Origin: Triangularia verruculosa
Lineage: Eukaryota > Ascomycota > Sordariomycetes > Sordariales > Podosporaceae
Reading direction: 5' to 3'
DNA length: 64,000 nt
Assembly (NCBI GenBank): GCA_033296885.1
Contig: MU863902.1
Coordinates: 124,001 to 188,000 of the forward strand
A model generated the notes under the pieces. It was not told where the DNA came from. It did no database searches and worked only from the letters and a program-made list of their open reading frames with translations. The translations under genes and the position numbers were made by a program. Below are positions 55,347-64,000 of this stretch, piece by piece. Within the stretch, counting starts at the first letter, position 1. Each line of letters starts with the position of its first letter.

Positions 55347-55466
55347 ATAGTTAATAGGCCTCAAAAGATAATTAATAGGCCATAAAAGATAGTTAATAGG
55401 CCTTAGAAGATATTAAAAACACTTTAAAAGATAGTAATAAGCCCAAAGAAGATAGTTGCTGGGCCT
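55347..55466. repeat. 21-bp AT-rich minisatellite, 5.6 degenerate copies
   Basis: Units begin ATAGTTAATAGGCCTCAAAA and repeat every 21 nt (55347, 55368, 55389, 55410, 55431, 55452) with increasing divergence. An AGGCCT palindrome lies in the core of the best units. Confidence 0.85.
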
Positions 55467-55990
55467 TCTCTACTATTTTAAGGTGTAATCCTGGCTTGCA
55501 GTACCAATTATTTTGTCCACGGCGTGGTCAAGCTCTCCGGCCCCTGCCTCTTCACCGATTATGTCACCCCACCTTTTCGTCCTCGATTGGGATGGATTGT
55601 GATGCTTGGCTCGTTGTCATGTCCCCACAGCTCAATCTCACCTCCGCAAATGTCTTCAACGTCTTCAACCTCTTCACTTTATTCATCATGCTCCTCTCCC
55701 TATTCTTCACGCAACGCGCTATTTTGCCGGAGACAGGGCATCCCGTCGCATCACTTCCGCCGCGGCGATTGAAACCTGGAGAAACCTGGTCCTGGGCCCT
55801 TCCAAGATCTTGGACCGGCGGAGCGTCCAATCATCTCCCCTGAATCAGCGTTGCATCCACAAACAACCAAGTGTCAAGATAAAGGCCCCTTTTTCACAAG
55901 CTTCAACTTTTTTCCAACGACCATCATCAATTTACGACGGTTCCTCAACGGTTGACGCCTCCCAGGACAAAACCAGCAAGCGTCGTCACG

Positions 55991-57463
55991 ATGCCGAGTG
56001 ACGTGATTGAGATAGAGGCCAATAGAGACAGGCATCAGTACGCCTCGGGAGGCCCACTTTCAGCCGTGATATCGATGCTGGCTTCTCTCCGGATCAACAA
56101 AATCTGGCGACTTCTCAGTCCATGGCCAAGGACTCATGGCCAGCCGGATGCGCTACGGCCAACAGCCTATCTCGATGGCCTCAGAGGATTTGCCGCCTTT
56201 CTCGTCTACATCCACCACCACCAACTTTGGGCTCATGTGCCCGCGCAGAGGATATTCTTCGAATCGTCATTCTGTTATGACGGCTACTGCTATTTCGCTG
56301 CTTTGCCCTTTATCCGCGTCTTTTTTCATGGTGGTCACTTCGCTGTGGCCACCTTTTTCGTCATCTCGGGATACGTGCTCTCGATAAAGCCCATGAGCTT
56401 GATCCACGCTGGTGACCACGCAAAGCTTGCTGACAACCTTGGATCCGCCTTGTTCCGACGATGGCTTCGGCTCTACATCCCCCTGATCGCGACCACGTTC
56501 ATATTTATGGCCTTTACCTACATCTTCGACATTTGGGTGGCGCCTTTAAAGAGGCAGTCCACCTTTGCGGATGAGGTATGGTGGTGGTACTGTGAGGTCA
56601 AGAATTTCACCTTCATTTTCCACACGAGAGCCGAGATCTTGTCGTACAATTTCCATCTCTGGTCCATCCCCATTGAGATGAAGGGATCCATCGTCGTATA
56701 TACGGCGCTCCTTGCTTTTGCAAGATGTACAAGAAGTGCTCGACTGTGGCTGCAAGGTGGATTGATGTTCTACTTTATGTTTATCGTCGATGGATGGTAT
56801 TGCGCACTATTTGTTGCCGGCATGTTCATCAGCGACGTCGAGCTGCTCGCGAAAAAGAATGAACTTCCGGCCTTCTTCGAACGACTCCGACCGCACAAGA
56901 TGTTCATCTTTTACCACTTTTTCTTCATCGCCATGTTCCTTGGAGGTATCCCTGCGCACAGCGCTGATGTCCAGGAACTCAGAAAGAACCCCGGATGGTA
57001 TTACTTGTCGTTCCTCAAGTCACAGTCTATTTATGACGTCAAGTGGTTCTTCCTGTTCTTTGCAGCCTTCATGCTCGTGGCTGCCATACCGCATATTGGA
57101 TGGATCAAGCGATTCTTTGAGACGCGGTTCTGCCAGTACCTGGGGAGGATATCCTTCGCTCTGTACCTCGTCCACGGCCCGGTAATCTGGACGGTGGGGG
57201 ATCGGCTTTACGCGGCCGTTGGGTGGTGGGAAGAACAGCGCGTGCTGAACCTTCCACAATGGGTCAACATCTGGGAGCTTCCTCAGACTGGTCCCTTGGG
57301 AATGGAGCTTAGCTTCCTTGCGCCACACATTATCCTGTTTCCGTTGACATTGTACCTCGCCGAACTTGTCACAAGGATGTTTGATGAACCCAGCGTCAGG
57401 TTCCCACAGTGGCTCTACAAGTCTACCACGATACCAGTGAGGCCAACCAAGTTACCCGAGTAA
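55991..57463 (+). CDS. acyltransferase-3 family membrane protein
   Basis: Uninterrupted, 490 aa from the ATG at 55991 (the frame is open further upstream but with no ATG). N-terminal signature LDGLRGFAAFLVYIHHHQ with the conserved Arg and His of the acyltransferase-3 (OafA/NodX-like) family. Later blocks fit too: FFVISGYVLSIKP, RRWLRLYIPLI, LWSIPIEMKGSIVVY and, near the end, YLGRISFALYLVHGPVIW. About ten membrane helices. These proteins move acyl groups (often acetyl) to sugars or secondary metabolites across membranes; substrate unknown. No biosynthetic genes surround it. Confidence 0.9.
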   Translation: MPSDVIEIEANRDRHQYASGGPLSAVISMLASLRINKIWRLLSPWPRTHGQPDALRPTAYLDGLRGFAAFLVYIHHHQLWAHVPAQRIFFESSFCYDGYCYFAALPFIRVFFHGGHFAVATFFVISGYVLSIKPMSLIHAGDHAKLADNLGSALFRRWLRLYIPLIATTFIFMAFTYIFDIWVAPLKRQSTFADEVWWWYCEVKNFTFIFHTRAEILSYNFHLWSIPIEMKGSIVVYTALLAFARCTRSARLWLQGGLMFYFMFIVDGWYCALFVAGMFISDVELLAKKNELPAFFERLRPHKMFIFYHFFFIAMFLGGIPAHSADVQELRKNPGWYYLSFLKSQSIYDVKWFFLFFAAFMLVAAIPHIGWIKRFFETRFCQYLGRISFALYLVHGPVIWTVGDRLYAAVGWWEEQRVLNLPQWVNIWELPQTGPLGMELSFLAPHIILFPLTLYLAELVTRMFDEPSVRFPQWLYKSTTIPVRPTKLPE

Positions 57464-58435
57464 AACATGGCGAGAGGTTGGGCGACGTTTTTGGATAACA
57501 TCGTTTGGCTTGCACCTCATTGGATCTTGTTGGAGACAACAACTTTTTTTGTAATGTTATTCATGATGTATATGGATCAGGAAGGAGAGGACACACGAAA
57601 TACATAGAGGGCAGGGATGCTTACATGAACGTATATATGCTTTGGATCAAAAAGAGAACTTGAGATATCATATCAGATTAATTATCAATGAAGTGGAACT
57701 CGGCCAATGACGTCAAAAGGGACGCGTTTCGACGAGCGCGACAGCCAGACTGTGCCCCTGGAGACGCGAAAGCTTAATTAGCGCACCCCCACTTGTGGCT
57801 GGACATGGGTTGCTCGCTCCGGGACTTGTGTCAACGGGCGGACCAACCGAAACCAGCGACACGCATTCCACTTCCTTGATATCGCAAAAGCGACCGCGCG
57901 GGGAAGGAAGTCTCTGAACCGAACACGGGCAGTGATTTGCCATTCACATGTTCAAGGACATTGCGATGGCCTTGGATAGGTATGGCGATAAATGGAAAAA
58001 CCGGTCGAAGGCACAGGGCAGCAGCGAACGAGCATCTGTCGATTGCACAGGATACGAACTGCAACTCCATTTTTGACAAGGGAAGTCCCCAGTTGGCCCC
58101 CCCAATGGAGCTGAGCATGGATGTGTTCTAGACCATTTTGGCAGATGGTACCAGGACATGTCTGGGCTGCAACCATCGTTGGTGTCTATTATTTGCCTGC
58201 TGAAACCATTTTGGGGGCTGCTGGTTGGATTCATGCGCTGCATTTTGCCTAATGCTGATTCTTTGTTGCTGCGTTAGGGATGTGGATGTGAGGTTTGAGA
58301 AATCGAAGGTCAGCTTTTCCGAGCGCTTGGCCGCCATTTTCCCGGTTGCCCTGCTCCAAGCTCTCGTTCTCACATCATCCTTCCAAGCTTGGCCACCACC
58401 GCCATTCGCTCGTTTTCTGGTATATCTTTATCACC
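57464..58435. other. intergenic, about 1 kb
   Basis: 3' flank of the acyltransferase gene and leader of the next gene. Opposed short frames at 57831-58373 are not convincing. Confidence 0.5.
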
Positions 58436-59788
58436 ATGATCGCCCGAGACCTCCGGCGACTGGTGCTTTTGCTGTGCCCGCTTGTAGCACTGCTTCTGCT
58501 CACCGCCGGCTTGTGGCATACACAGCCGGACTACCTCAGCGTCCGAGTCGGCCAATTTCTCGGCAGGCCTGTCGACTCCGGCTCGGCTGAGGCGGGGGAT
58601 CAACAGGACGAGACATTGGCGGCCATTTCTTGGGACAGCCACGGTCGCCCAGACCCTCTCCCCCCGCCGGCAACATGGCACAAGATCTTCTCGGCCTCGA
58701 CGACAGACAAAAAGTACTTTGAGATCCAATTCGGCAACGTCCCCGTCTTCAATCCCAACATCCTCCCGCACCCAACACAAAATGACACCTGGATGCTTAT
58801 GGCCCAGAAATGGACCGATCACCAGGCTGCTGACAACGGCTTCATTTCCCTCGAAGTGGGCTGCGATGCGAAATTCTCGGCGGATATTTTGAAGTGTGTT
58901 TACGACCCAAAGCCGCTTCCGATCGAGCCGACAGCAGGCGACAAGTGCACCGGAAAGTTCGAGGCTCTTAACTTGAACCAGGGACCTCACGATGCGCGCG
59001 CCTTCTATGGCCCAACGAAGCCATACACCGTCTACGGATCCAACAGCGCATTCACCTGCTTTGGCCAGTGGATTCAGGATTTCCGCACTCTCGTTGATTG
59101 GCCTGCCGAGCCACTTGTGGCGGACGACTTCGAGTTCGGAACCGAGCTGCAGAGACCGTTTCCCTATGGCATTCTCGAGAAGAACTTTTTCGCCTTTTGG
59201 GACAAGGACGACAAAATGTACATTCACTACGACATGTATCCCAAGCGTTCATTTGCCGCCGTCGACGGCAAAGGGGCCGTAGTCGGATCTGACCTTGCAC
59301 CCAAGGCAGCTCGTCACGACAGCAAGTGCATGGGGCGCTACATGCCAAAGCTGCCGCCAAAGCTCGAATCCATCCATCAGGCCACCAACTCGCTCAAGGT
59401 TACTCTCTGCAGCCGCTCCGACGAGCAGTGCAAGCCCGACGACTCCAACACGTTCATCATGGCCATCATTCAGCACAAGACGTTCTACAGCTACCACAGC
59501 GAGTACGAGCCATATGTCGTTCTCTTTCGCCAGCGCGCGCCCTTTGAGATGTACGCCATGTCCAAGAAGCCAATATGGATCCACGGCCGAGGGCGTAACG
59601 AGGAGCAGAGGAGGACCGACATGCTCTACGTTACGTCAATGGCATGGAAGGAGCACGGTGTCAAGTACCACGCCTTCTTGGACGATGTGGTGTTTCTAGG
59701 ATTCGGAGTTGAGGACAAGGGAGCCGGTGGTATGGATGTGCGCGCTGGGGAGCTGCTGAAGGGATTGGGTCTTTGCTCCGAGGCGTGA
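58436..59788 (+). CDS. type II membrane protein of unknown function, possible glycan-processing enzyme
   Basis: 450 aa from the ATG at 58436. A short basic N-terminus and one helix (LVLLLCPLVALLLLTAGLW) suggest a Golgi/ER type II anchor. The lumenal part has motifs I recall from uncharacterised fungal proteins: KYFEIQFGNVPVFNPNI, W.LMAQKWTDH, FAFWDKDDKMYIHYDMYPKR, MGRYMPKLPPKLESIHQATN, IMAIIQHKTFYSYHSEYEPY and LYVTSMAWKEHG.KYHAFLDD. The repeated blade-like blocks (W.KDDKMYIHY; I.HKTFYSYH) remind me of five-bladed beta-propeller sugar enzymes (GH43/GH130 or fungal beta-mannosyltransferases), but that is a guess. Frame and anchor are firm; activity is not. Confidence 0.8.
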   Translation: MIARDLRRLVLLLCPLVALLLLTAGLWHTQPDYLSVRVGQFLGRPVDSGSAEAGDQQDETLAAISWDSHGRPDPLPPPATWHKIFSASTTDKKYFEIQFGNVPVFNPNILPHPTQNDTWMLMAQKWTDHQAADNGFISLEVGCDAKFSADILKCVYDPKPLPIEPTAGDKCTGKFEALNLNQGPHDARAFYGPTKPYTVYGSNSAFTCFGQWIQDFRTLVDWPAEPLVADDFEFGTELQRPFPYGILEKNFFAFWDKDDKMYIHYDMYPKRSFAAVDGKGAVVGSDLAPKAARHDSKCMGRYMPKLPPKLESIHQATNSLKVTLCSRSDEQCKPDDSNTFIMAIIQHKTFYSYHSEYEPYVVLFRQRAPFEMYAMSKKPIWIHGRGRNEEQRRTDMLYVTSMAWKEHGVKYHAFLDDVVFLGFGVEDKGAGGMDVRAGELLKGLGLCSEA

Positions 59789-61684
59789 GGCACACCGTGA
59801 TCAATCCTGTCAACCGACAAACCTTCCAAGTGTACGACACTGACTCGTCGCCTGTTGCTCGAAGACGCTTACAATCACCCGATAGATAGAATCACCATCC
59901 TCGGAGCTTCTCTATATACATTTACACTAACCATACCCATTTTCTTTTTCCGATTATGTGTTACGCTTTGCTGTACAAGGGAGGGAGTTAGGGATCATTC
60001 CTTTATTTACATTTTTATGAGGACATTCTGTACGAAGAAGATGAGTGATGTTGGATCGAGATGCTCTCAGGATAGATATGAAGGAAGCTTGCTGGTCGCG
60101 GCCAGCGGGGGGAAAATAATAATAATCTAATGGACTCCTCGTCATTTCTTCTTCTGCAGGCATCAACACCTCCCCCGACTGGCGGCGAGACAATGTGCGG
60201 ATCTGATCTTGCTGTTGGACAGATTTGACACTGATTGTTCAGAGGGTGCTACGGGGCTTGTTTACGTTGCACACGAAATGCTGATTGTCACGGCAGATTC
60301 ATCCAAAGTTGGTGTTTAACTAACTGTCCTCACCCGCACCGCCGTTCCGCCGTGCCATCACGCTGTGCCATACTCATTTTTCTTTCCTTTGCTGTCTATC
60401 TGTCGGTCAGCAAAACCCAACACAGCACAGCTTTATCAACACCTCATGGCAAAGATCACCACAGCACAGCACAGAAGGACCTCACCACCTGTGTAGGGTA
60501 GATATGCGGCAATCATCTGATGATAAGCGGATCAGGTGACGTGTCATGGAATAACTGCGTGTGGCTGTTGTCTGTTAGAAGGGTTTGACAGCATTCTGAT
60601 ATCAACAAAGCAGTCATCTCATTCCCATGCATATCATCGCACAGCGTCGGTGCTAGGTTAGCTTTAGCGTTGAGATGCAAGTGCAGGCAGTGCGAGTGTG
60701 TAATGCAGGCGCAGTGAGATGGCGTAACGGGGATGCAACAGCAAAATAGCGCCCTTTTGTGAGAGGCTATTTTGATGATTTGAGACGAACGGAACTGTTT
60801 TGGGACCGGGATCTGAGTGAGATGGAACCGAACCATGGCCAGAGACGGACTGCCTACTGTACATACAGAATGGTCCGGCTGGCGGCGGGTTGTGCCGCTC
60901 GGTTGTGAGCTTGGGGGACGCCGGTCTTGTTTCGTGGAGGGGAAGCCCGGCTTGGGCCGGGGAGAGTGGCCAACGTTGTTGCATGGAGACAGATACGGAA
61001 AGGGAACGTGAGAGAGGGTCTGATGGGTTAGGGCAGGCAGCCCGGTCAGAAAAGGAAGGGTGTTTCGTTTCGTTTGACCTATGTTTTGGCTCATTAGCAA
61101 GATTTGCACGACACTTCTCATGGTGAGGTCTTGGTGTTGACAGTTGACGATATGCCAAGCGATCGTTGGTTCAGGTGTGACCCTTCTGGAAGCCCAGCGG
61201 GGGTGGTGCCAGTGCTTTTACAGGGGGGAGGGGGGCGTGCGGGTAAATAGAGGTATCCAGTGAGACAAGGAAGAACCAAAGGTCCCGAGACCAAACTTCT
61301 AACGTCATCTCATCGTCACGAACACCCACCAACAGGGCAATGTCATTGTCATGCTCACATCACCAAAAAAAAGGATCAGAGAGAGAGGTGTAAATAAATC
61401 ATCATTGTTTTGAATACTCGCATACTTCATAACCTGTAAACCATGTTCATCAAAAATCATCAGAGAAAAGACAAAGGAAATAAAATGTATCGAAAGGTGA
61501 CAGAATGTGGAAAGCCATGCCATGATAACCACTCCCACAAGAATTAAACGTTTCCATCATTTTGAATATCCCCCCCAAAACGTGTGCCGTCAAGATGACA
61601 AAACCAAAAACATCATAAAACGCCCTACCATGCATTTGCCCAAAATGTTTCGAGTCACTGTCAAAAGGAAAAAAGAAAAGAAGA
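59789..61684. other. long convergent 3' interval, about 1.9 kb
   Basis: Two genes end toward each other across it. A 202-codon minus-strand frame (60513-61121) is Ser/Pro/Cys-rich with no motif or start context and is not called. Confidence 0.5.
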
Positions 61685-62872
61685 TCAGAAATACCGATAC
61701 CGATCATCCGAGTACCCGCTGCTCTTCCCCCTGCTCTTCCTCACCCCCAACCCATCATCATATCGTGAGGAAGGATAATCATCCATCAAGTCCCTTCCAG
61801 ATGACGATCTCCTGCCTCTCGAAGGTAAGCCCATGCCCTCGACGGCTCGTCTCAAGTCATACAAATCCTCATCGCTCTCCCTCCCCTTGCCTTTGACGTC
61901 ACCCTTCTTCTTGAGGATACTCTTCGGCTCGCCGTCCAATCCCAACACCGGTCGGTTGGCAATCTCGGCGTTTTGGCGGTTTCTCTTGGCGCGGACTTCA
62001 TCCTCCCACCTTACGTGTCCCGAGCCAGACTTGCCAGATGAGGTACCGGTTGGAGCCGAGGAGGAAGTGTAAAGGCTGGTACCATCATTATGCACCACCG
62101 TCCCAGAAGTCGAAGCCCTCCGTGACGAGCGGGGTATATACCGACTGGGATCATACTCGTCCATACTCATCCTCCTCTGCTCCCTCCTCTGCCGTCTCCT
62201 CTCATCCTGGTCGTCAACAAACATGTACCCCGACATCGGATCGCCCCTTCCCCTGCCGTGGCTGCTGCTGTAGTACTTGGAGTTCAAATCGCCCGAGTCC
62301 CTCGACCGAGACCTCGACGACCGACGGCCGTACTCATCGGCCAGGTGGACCGGGCCGAGGGGAATGTCACGGGAGTAATCCCTGCTGCTGGACCGAGAAC
62401 GCTTCCCGCTCTCCTTGTAACCGTCCCGGCCGTCCATGTAGATGATCTGCGGGATCGAGTTCGACCTCGACCTCCCGCCGTAGTAGTCTCTCGGATCATC
62501 ACGGGTCCGGGAGGAAGAGGATGAGCGGTAGGCCTGCGAGTATGGGTCGTAGGGGTCGTAGTGCTTGCTTGACTTGGACGAGGATCCGCCGCCCATGTAG
62601 ACGCCAGAGTCTCGCCTGCTGTCTCTTCCTAATGACGGAGATGGGGACTTGGACCCCCCGCGAGGCTCAAAGTACGGTGTGGGTTTGCGTTCAGAAATGC
62701 TGCGCTGGGATTCGGGCTGGGCTTCGCCTAGCTTGGTGAAGGGGAACTTGCGGTCGTATTTGCGGACTTCAGGGTTGGCGCAGCGTCTGCCATCGCGGCA
62801 GGCATACATCTTTTCGGTGACGTCTTGCTGGCCGTCAGAGTAGGAGTTGTAGTAGACCTTGGAGAGGCACAT
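61685..62872 (-). CDS. Ser/Arg-rich hypothetical protein
   Basis: Uninterrupted, 395 aa. A conserved-looking short N-terminus (MCLSKVYYNSYSDGQQDVTE, then KMYACRDGRRCANPEVRKY) is followed by a long disordered tract of RS, SSSR and DYxxGGRS runs with Tyr and Asp (residues about 80-290). A short charged segment (VRWEDEVRAKRNRQNAEIANRP) and a basic, Gly/Ser-rich end follow. The layout suggests an RNA-associated or phosphorylated disordered protein, but no RRM or other fold is present. The first 50 residues, with two Cys and many Tyr, are the likeliest conserved piece. Function unknown. Confidence 0.7.
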   Translation of the reverse strand: MCLSKVYYNSYSDGQQDVTEKMYACRDGRRCANPEVRKYDRKFPFTKLGEAQPESQRSISERKPTPYFEPRGGSKSPSPSLGRDSRRDSGVYMGGGSSSKSSKHYDPYDPYSQAYRSSSSSRTRDDPRDYYGGRSRSNSIPQIIYMDGRDGYKESGKRSRSSSRDYSRDIPLGPVHLADEYGRRSSRSRSRDSGDLNSKYYSSSHGRGRGDPMSGYMFVDDQDERRRQRREQRRMSMDEYDPSRYIPRSSRRASTSGTVVHNDGTSLYTSSSAPTGTSSGKSGSGHVRWEDEVRAKRNRQNAEIANRPVLGLDGEPKSILKKKGDVKGKGRESDEDLYDLRRAVEGMGLPSRGRRSSSGRDLMDDYPSSRYDDGLGVRKSRGKSSGYSDDRYRYF

Positions 62873-64000
62873 GGTGTCGGTGTTGAGTGGTGCTGCTTGT
62901 AAAGAGGATTGTTGATTTGTGGTAGCGGGAAAATAGAGGTTATATCAGGTGGCCTAGTGATGTTGGGGGTGTGGCAGTAGATCTGCTCGAGACCGTTGAC
63001 GACTGGTTACAGTTGTTGTGCTGCTGGTGATCTCAGGTGGTGTCCGTTCAAGTGCGATGTCAGTCTGCTGTGTCCTGTGTAAAACAGGCTATTGAGTGCC
63101 GTCCAGGTTGTGTCGAAGACATGGGGACATAGAGCAGAACCGGAAGAGGGAGGGTTGACAAGACTGGCGTCCGAACCCTGATATACCAGAGGTCGCTGTC
63201 TCGGTGATGTTTGTGATCTCGAGTGGAAGACCCGGTGTGAGGATAGGCTAGGCGGTGCAAACTGTTTCTGGCGTGAGTTTCTGGCGGGCAGCTGGTTGGC
63301 GAGTAGGGTTTGGATCATGGCCGACGACCCATGGGCGGGGCGACCGCTTCTGTTATATGCAGATGTGAGCCTCTTGCGGGTGCGAGGGAACACCTCCCGG
63401 CCGACCCCAGTGACACCCCATTGCTTGGCAGCCTCGCCGCCGGATTCCACCCACACCCTTCCCTCGCACACCGGGCGCGCCCGTACTGACGGGCAACAAC
63501 AAGCACAGTGTACGGGCAGTTGCATTTCCAGTGTAACACTGTCGTCTGGGGTAAGGGAGGGTGTAGATAAACAGCCTTTGCGGCACAATCAGCGGGTGTC
63601 TTCCCCAGACCAATGAGATGCCATCTCCGTGGAAGGCTGAGCTGAACAAATGATCATTATCAAGCAGGCTCATCACTTGTAGGTGAGTCCTCGCTCTCAC
63701 TCTGAGCCTCCAAAAATGATGCTCGCCGGGTGACGGATGATCTCCTTTCTCTGGTGAGGACGGACAATCCAAAATGAGATTCTCAAGTTTCGTGTCAAAT
63801 GTGGCCGCTTGCTGGCCGTTGGCGAGCAAAGTGAAACGGGGCCCCCCAGGAGAAGCGCTGCCAGCACTTGCGCGGCACGCCTAGGGGATCGGAACCGAAT
63901 GCTGCGCAGCACCCAAAGAAAATGTGACAGGGCTGGCAAAAATAGCAGCAACTCTGCTGATCAATGTGTTCTGCCCGTCTTCTCTACAGCTTCTCCCGCC
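62873..64000. other. upstream interval and right edge
   Basis: Promoter side of the Ser/Arg-rich gene and sequence to the window edge. Overlapping open frames of 70-190 codons on both strands share no motif; I see no gene that can be supported. Confidence 0.45.

Larger units (their letters stand above)
54343..55990. other. upstream interval with two tandem repeats
   Basis: Holds the 17-bp (54559) and 21-bp (55347) tandem repeats. A 122-codon frame at 54982-55350 runs into the 21-bp repeat and has no motif; I do not call it a gene. Confidence 0.45.

Noticed and set aside
54982..55350. 122-codon plus-strand frame MPLRTEPRD...
   Set aside because: Ends in the 21-bp minisatellite, no motif, no clear transcript signals.
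60513..61121. 202-codon minus-strand frame in the convergent spacer
   Set aside because: No domain, poor composition, no splice or promoter context.
1..64000. CRISPR arrays, bacterial operons, telomere repeats, 5S rRNA
   Set aside because: None seen on reading both strands; gene structure is eukaryotic throughout.

Overview
The window looks like nuclear DNA of a filamentous ascomycete, probably a Sordariomycete of the Sordariales type (Neurospora, Podospora or Chaetomium relatives). The evidence is: short spliceosomal introns (about 50-110 nt) with GTAAGT/GTATGT donors and CTAAC-like branch sites; a CBM1-tailed AA9 lytic polysaccharide monooxygenase; a GH3 beta-glucosidase; a Zn(II)2Cys6 regulator; an erg-3 type sterol C-14 reductase; and a proline tRNA with an intron. 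No bacterial, phage, CRISPR or plasmid feature was seen.

Layout. 1-2.3 kb holds the 3' part of a CorA-like two-helix membrane protein. 2.3-9.8 kb is gene-poor. It contains two related two-exon mini-genes that have not lost their frames (3586-3945 and 5495-5731), a perfect 46-bp inverted repeat (6407-6728) and many TAGGTACCTA-like motifs, and it ends at tRNA-Pro(CGG) (9786-9883). 10.3-26.2 kb is a loose accessory region: a small acidic-tailed protein, the AA9 LPMO, a CYTH-like protein, the Zn2Cys6 factor and the GH3 beta-glucosidase, separated by 1-3 kb spacers. LPMO and beta-glucosidase act on the same substrate chain (cellulose to cello-oligomers to glucose).

28.6-63 kb is a denser housekeeping region. 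In order it holds: spliceosomal Sm D2 (eight exons, hidden from any single-ORF view), sterol C-14 reductase, a mannose-6-phosphate-receptor-like sorting receptor, a short membrane-anchored PIP-kinase-like protein, an unresolved intron-rich small locus, a small secreted protein, cystathionine beta-synthase, SRP receptor beta, AKR1-type palmitoyltransferase, a secreted dienelactone hydrolase, a repeat-bearing nuclear-type protein, a CCCH zinc-finger protein, a GT32 mannosyltransferase, an acyltransferase-3 membrane protein, a type II membrane orphan and an SR-rich protein. Several belong to the secretory pathway (SRP receptor, MRH receptor, GT32, AKR1), but nothing shows that they are co-regulated.

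Exon boundaries come from reading splice signals and checking frame closure. Family assignments come from remembered motifs, not from searches. The most unusual item is the pair of paralogous mini-genes in the gene-poor segment.
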